Of a stretch of 64,000 bases of DNA, positions 62,636 through 64,000 are shown piece after piece (the stretch's first letter is position 1; every line of letters begins with the position of its first letter). This stretch comes from Dongshaea marina. GTDB taxonomy: Bacteria; Pseudomonadota; Gammaproteobacteria; Enterobacterales; Aeromonadaceae. Location: positions 1 to 64,000 of the forward strand of contig NZ_CP028898.1 of the NCBI RefSeq assembly GCF_003072645.1, in the 5' to 3' direction. The position numbers and the translations under genes are program-made. The notes under the pieces were generated by a model. It searched no databases. It saw only the letters and a program-made list of their open reading frames with translations, and was not told the DNA's origin.

Positions 62636-63082
62636 TTTCTTATCTATCTTAGGCTGGTGCGGATTAGATTAGCACAAGCACCTTGCTCTTGGGTTAATCG
62701 TTATTGATTTACTGGAAAGAGAGGTGCGTTAGGGGTTGAGGTAGAAAATACACCTTTCTGTATGTGCTCATCTGTACCCAATGGGGCGGTGATCTTGGTT
62801 GGAATTGCTTGTCACTTTCTCGGCTTCCTCTACCTTATTTCATTTTAGTTCATAAAAAACAGCCATTTACCGCCATTTTGTTTGGCTTGGGGTGTTCGGT
62901 AGATACTCCCATAATGAAAATAACACTGATGTTTTTGATGAAAATATGGGTCCACCTCTTGCGTTGGATTTGTTCTGAATGTATCGTGTGCACTGTGGAG
63001 CCTAAATGGCACGGATGGGTACAAGGAGGTGATCTTGAGCGCAATGCTGCACGGGAATTCTAGCTGTTATTCAGGAGTGGAT
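62636..63082. other. 447-bp intergenic region
   Basis: No credible gene is seen. It lies between divergent genes (XRE regulator and TraL-like), so it should hold both promoters. Confidence 0.5.
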
Positions 63083-63628
63083 ATGAATGGTTGTCTTTCA
63101 GCTGTTTTATTGATGCTGCTGATGTCGTCGATTAGTCCTGCTAGGGCAGCATCTCAAGATGAATGCTCAATCTGGCTTTGCTTGCCTGGTGGGTTTCCTT
63201 CCGGGTGTGAAGGTGCTCGTAATGCTATGGTGAACAGAGTGAAGCATCACCAGTCGCCCTTACCGGACTGGTCTGAGTGCTCAACTACTGAAGATCAGGC
63301 TCTTCCTGAAAGTCAGTTGGCTTACAGCGAAGGATTTGCAGCTTACGTTCCACCGCACCGGATCTGTGAGCGAGTTGAAAGTCGATCTTCAGGATCGTGT
63401 GGAAGTGGTCGAAATGGGGGAGGGAGTTGTCAGTCCTGGCAGGTTTGTACCCAGTGGAGTGCCACTGTTTATCCGGAAGCACATTTTCCGGGAGCCTTTT
63501 GTAATGTTCAGCAGGGAGCGGATGGGGAGGTTTGGAAGAATCAGCCCGCTTACTGCACTAAAACCCAGCGTTATCGGGTTGTTTTAGAAAACGGTCAGCC
63601 AATTGGAGAGCCGTACTACGAAGGGTGA
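63083..63628 (+). CDS. TraL-like secreted conjugation-associated protein
   Basis: ATG 63083 follows AGGAG. A signal peptide (MNGCLSAVLLMLLMSSISPARAA) precedes SQDECSIWLCLPGGFPSGCEGARNAM and a Cys-rich remainder with ten or more cysteines. The CSIWLCLPxGFPSGC motif is one I associate with proteins labelled TraL in VirB-type conjugation loci. Further transfer genes may follow beyond the window. Confidence 0.65.
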   Translation: MNGCLSAVLLMLLMSSISPARAASQDECSIWLCLPGGFPSGCEGARNAMVNRVKHHQSPLPDWSECSTTEDQALPESQLAYSEGFAAYVPPHRICERVESRSSGSCGSGRNGGGSCQSWQVCTQWSATVYPEAHFPGAFCNVQQGADGEVWKNQPAYCTKTQRYRVVLENGQPIGEPYYEG

Positions 63629-63629
63629 G

Positions 63630-63667
63630 CATAGCAATGCCCGTATCGCAATATTGGCATTGCTATG
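63630..63667 (+). terminator. 12-bp perfect inverted repeat after TraL-like gene
   Basis: CATAGCAATGCC (63630-63641) pairs with GGCATTGCTATG (63656-63667) around a 14-nt loop. It directly follows the stop codon; no strong T-run follows, so it may be a terminator or an mRNA-stabilising hairpin. Confidence 0.5.
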
Positions 63668-64000
63668 AATACCCTAAAAAATCCACCCACAAAAATCGAA
63701 GAGGTGGAGCTTAGAGAAGGTCTAACGACCATCTCATTTCTGAAGGCGCCATGAAGGGCGTAGGGCAGAGTTTTTTAGCAAGTTGCTTACCCCTGGAATG
63801 CTACAGTTCAGGCCCCCTAATAAAATACGTAAGCGTGTAGCATGTAAGTTTTGCTTTATTACTAGCTAAAGCTGTACCCCTGGTGGTATAGGAAATAGCT
63901 TGGTGCAAGATATTACATCTAGCGGCTTATTCCTGTAGCAGGCGGAACTGAGATACATTGCCTTTCAAGCGAGTATCATTCGTCTATTTGACCAGTCCCG
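63668..64000. other. Non-coding end of window
   Basis: No gene is recognised in the last 330 bp. Confidence 0.5.

Noticed and set aside
62764-63063. 99-aa plus ORF before the TraL-like gene
   Set aside because: It has no good ribosome site, a composition unlike a protein, and lies in the likely promoter region.

Overview
The window reads as accessory DNA from a gammaproteobacterium, most likely a large conjugative plasmid or a plasmid-like integrated element of a marine or aquatic host (Vibrionales, Aeromonadales or Alteromonadales type). Supporting this are a type IVb conjugative-pilus operon beside a plasmid-type topoisomerase III, a relaxase/MobC pair, VirB5 and VirB6, two partition systems (Stb-like and ParAB), HicAB, several resolvases, an MSHA-like pilin and three tRNA genes with encoded CCA. 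I did not recognise a certain replication initiator, and most of the type IV secretion genes are absent, so both probably lie outside the window.

Layout. 1-12.9 kb: 3' end of topB, then a tightly packed thin-pilus operon (pilL, N, O, P, Q, R, three prepilins), a small secreted protein, a trypsin-like protease with a GlyGly-CTERM tail and an H-NS-like protein. 13.0-14.9 kb: a tRNA trio for Ile(AUA), Leu(UUA) and Arg(AGA), endonuclease I and a lipocalin. 14.9-16.4 kb: an IS50/Tn5-like insertion. 16.4-24.2 kb: mobilization and stability block (possible nic site, mobC, relaxase with a nested small ORF, helically phased repeats, stbA/B/C-like genes, virB5, virB6). 24.2-30.2 kb: an IetA/IetS-like AAA ATPase plus subtilase pair, a frameshifted gene and IS6-like debris. 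30.2-33.6 kb: trmO-like, TauE/SafE and a DUF134/NifX-like/thioesterase/DUF364-like operon. 33.6-41.0 kb: an insertion-sequence graveyard (IS91, IS66 and IS6 pieces, and an intact-ended IS21 element that splits a GAF-domain gene) bounded by two copies of a hairpin repeat. 41.0-44.5 kb: small sensory or surface genes (ComFB, hemerythrin, solute-binding-like protein, pilin). 44.5-52.6 kb: one Tn3-family transposon inserted into the transposase gene of another. 52.6-58.8 kb: plasmid maintenance genes (HU, MatP-like RHH protein, ParAB flanked by repeat arrays, a replication-type winged-helix protein, resolvase). 58.8-64 kb: HicAB, an unrecognised trio (ligand-sensor-like protein, HTH-S24-like protein, hotdog thioesterase), an XRE regulator and a TraL-like secreted protein.

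How the parts fit: the pilus, relaxase and VirB proteins serve transfer. Stb, ParAB, HicAB and the resolvases serve inheritance. H-NS, HU and MatP-like proteins could moderate chromatin and expression in a new host. IetAS-like proteins and the secreted nuclease could act against competing DNA or phage. The rare-codon tRNAs would help translate the AT-rich cargo. All functions are inferred from sequence reading only; no database search was run.
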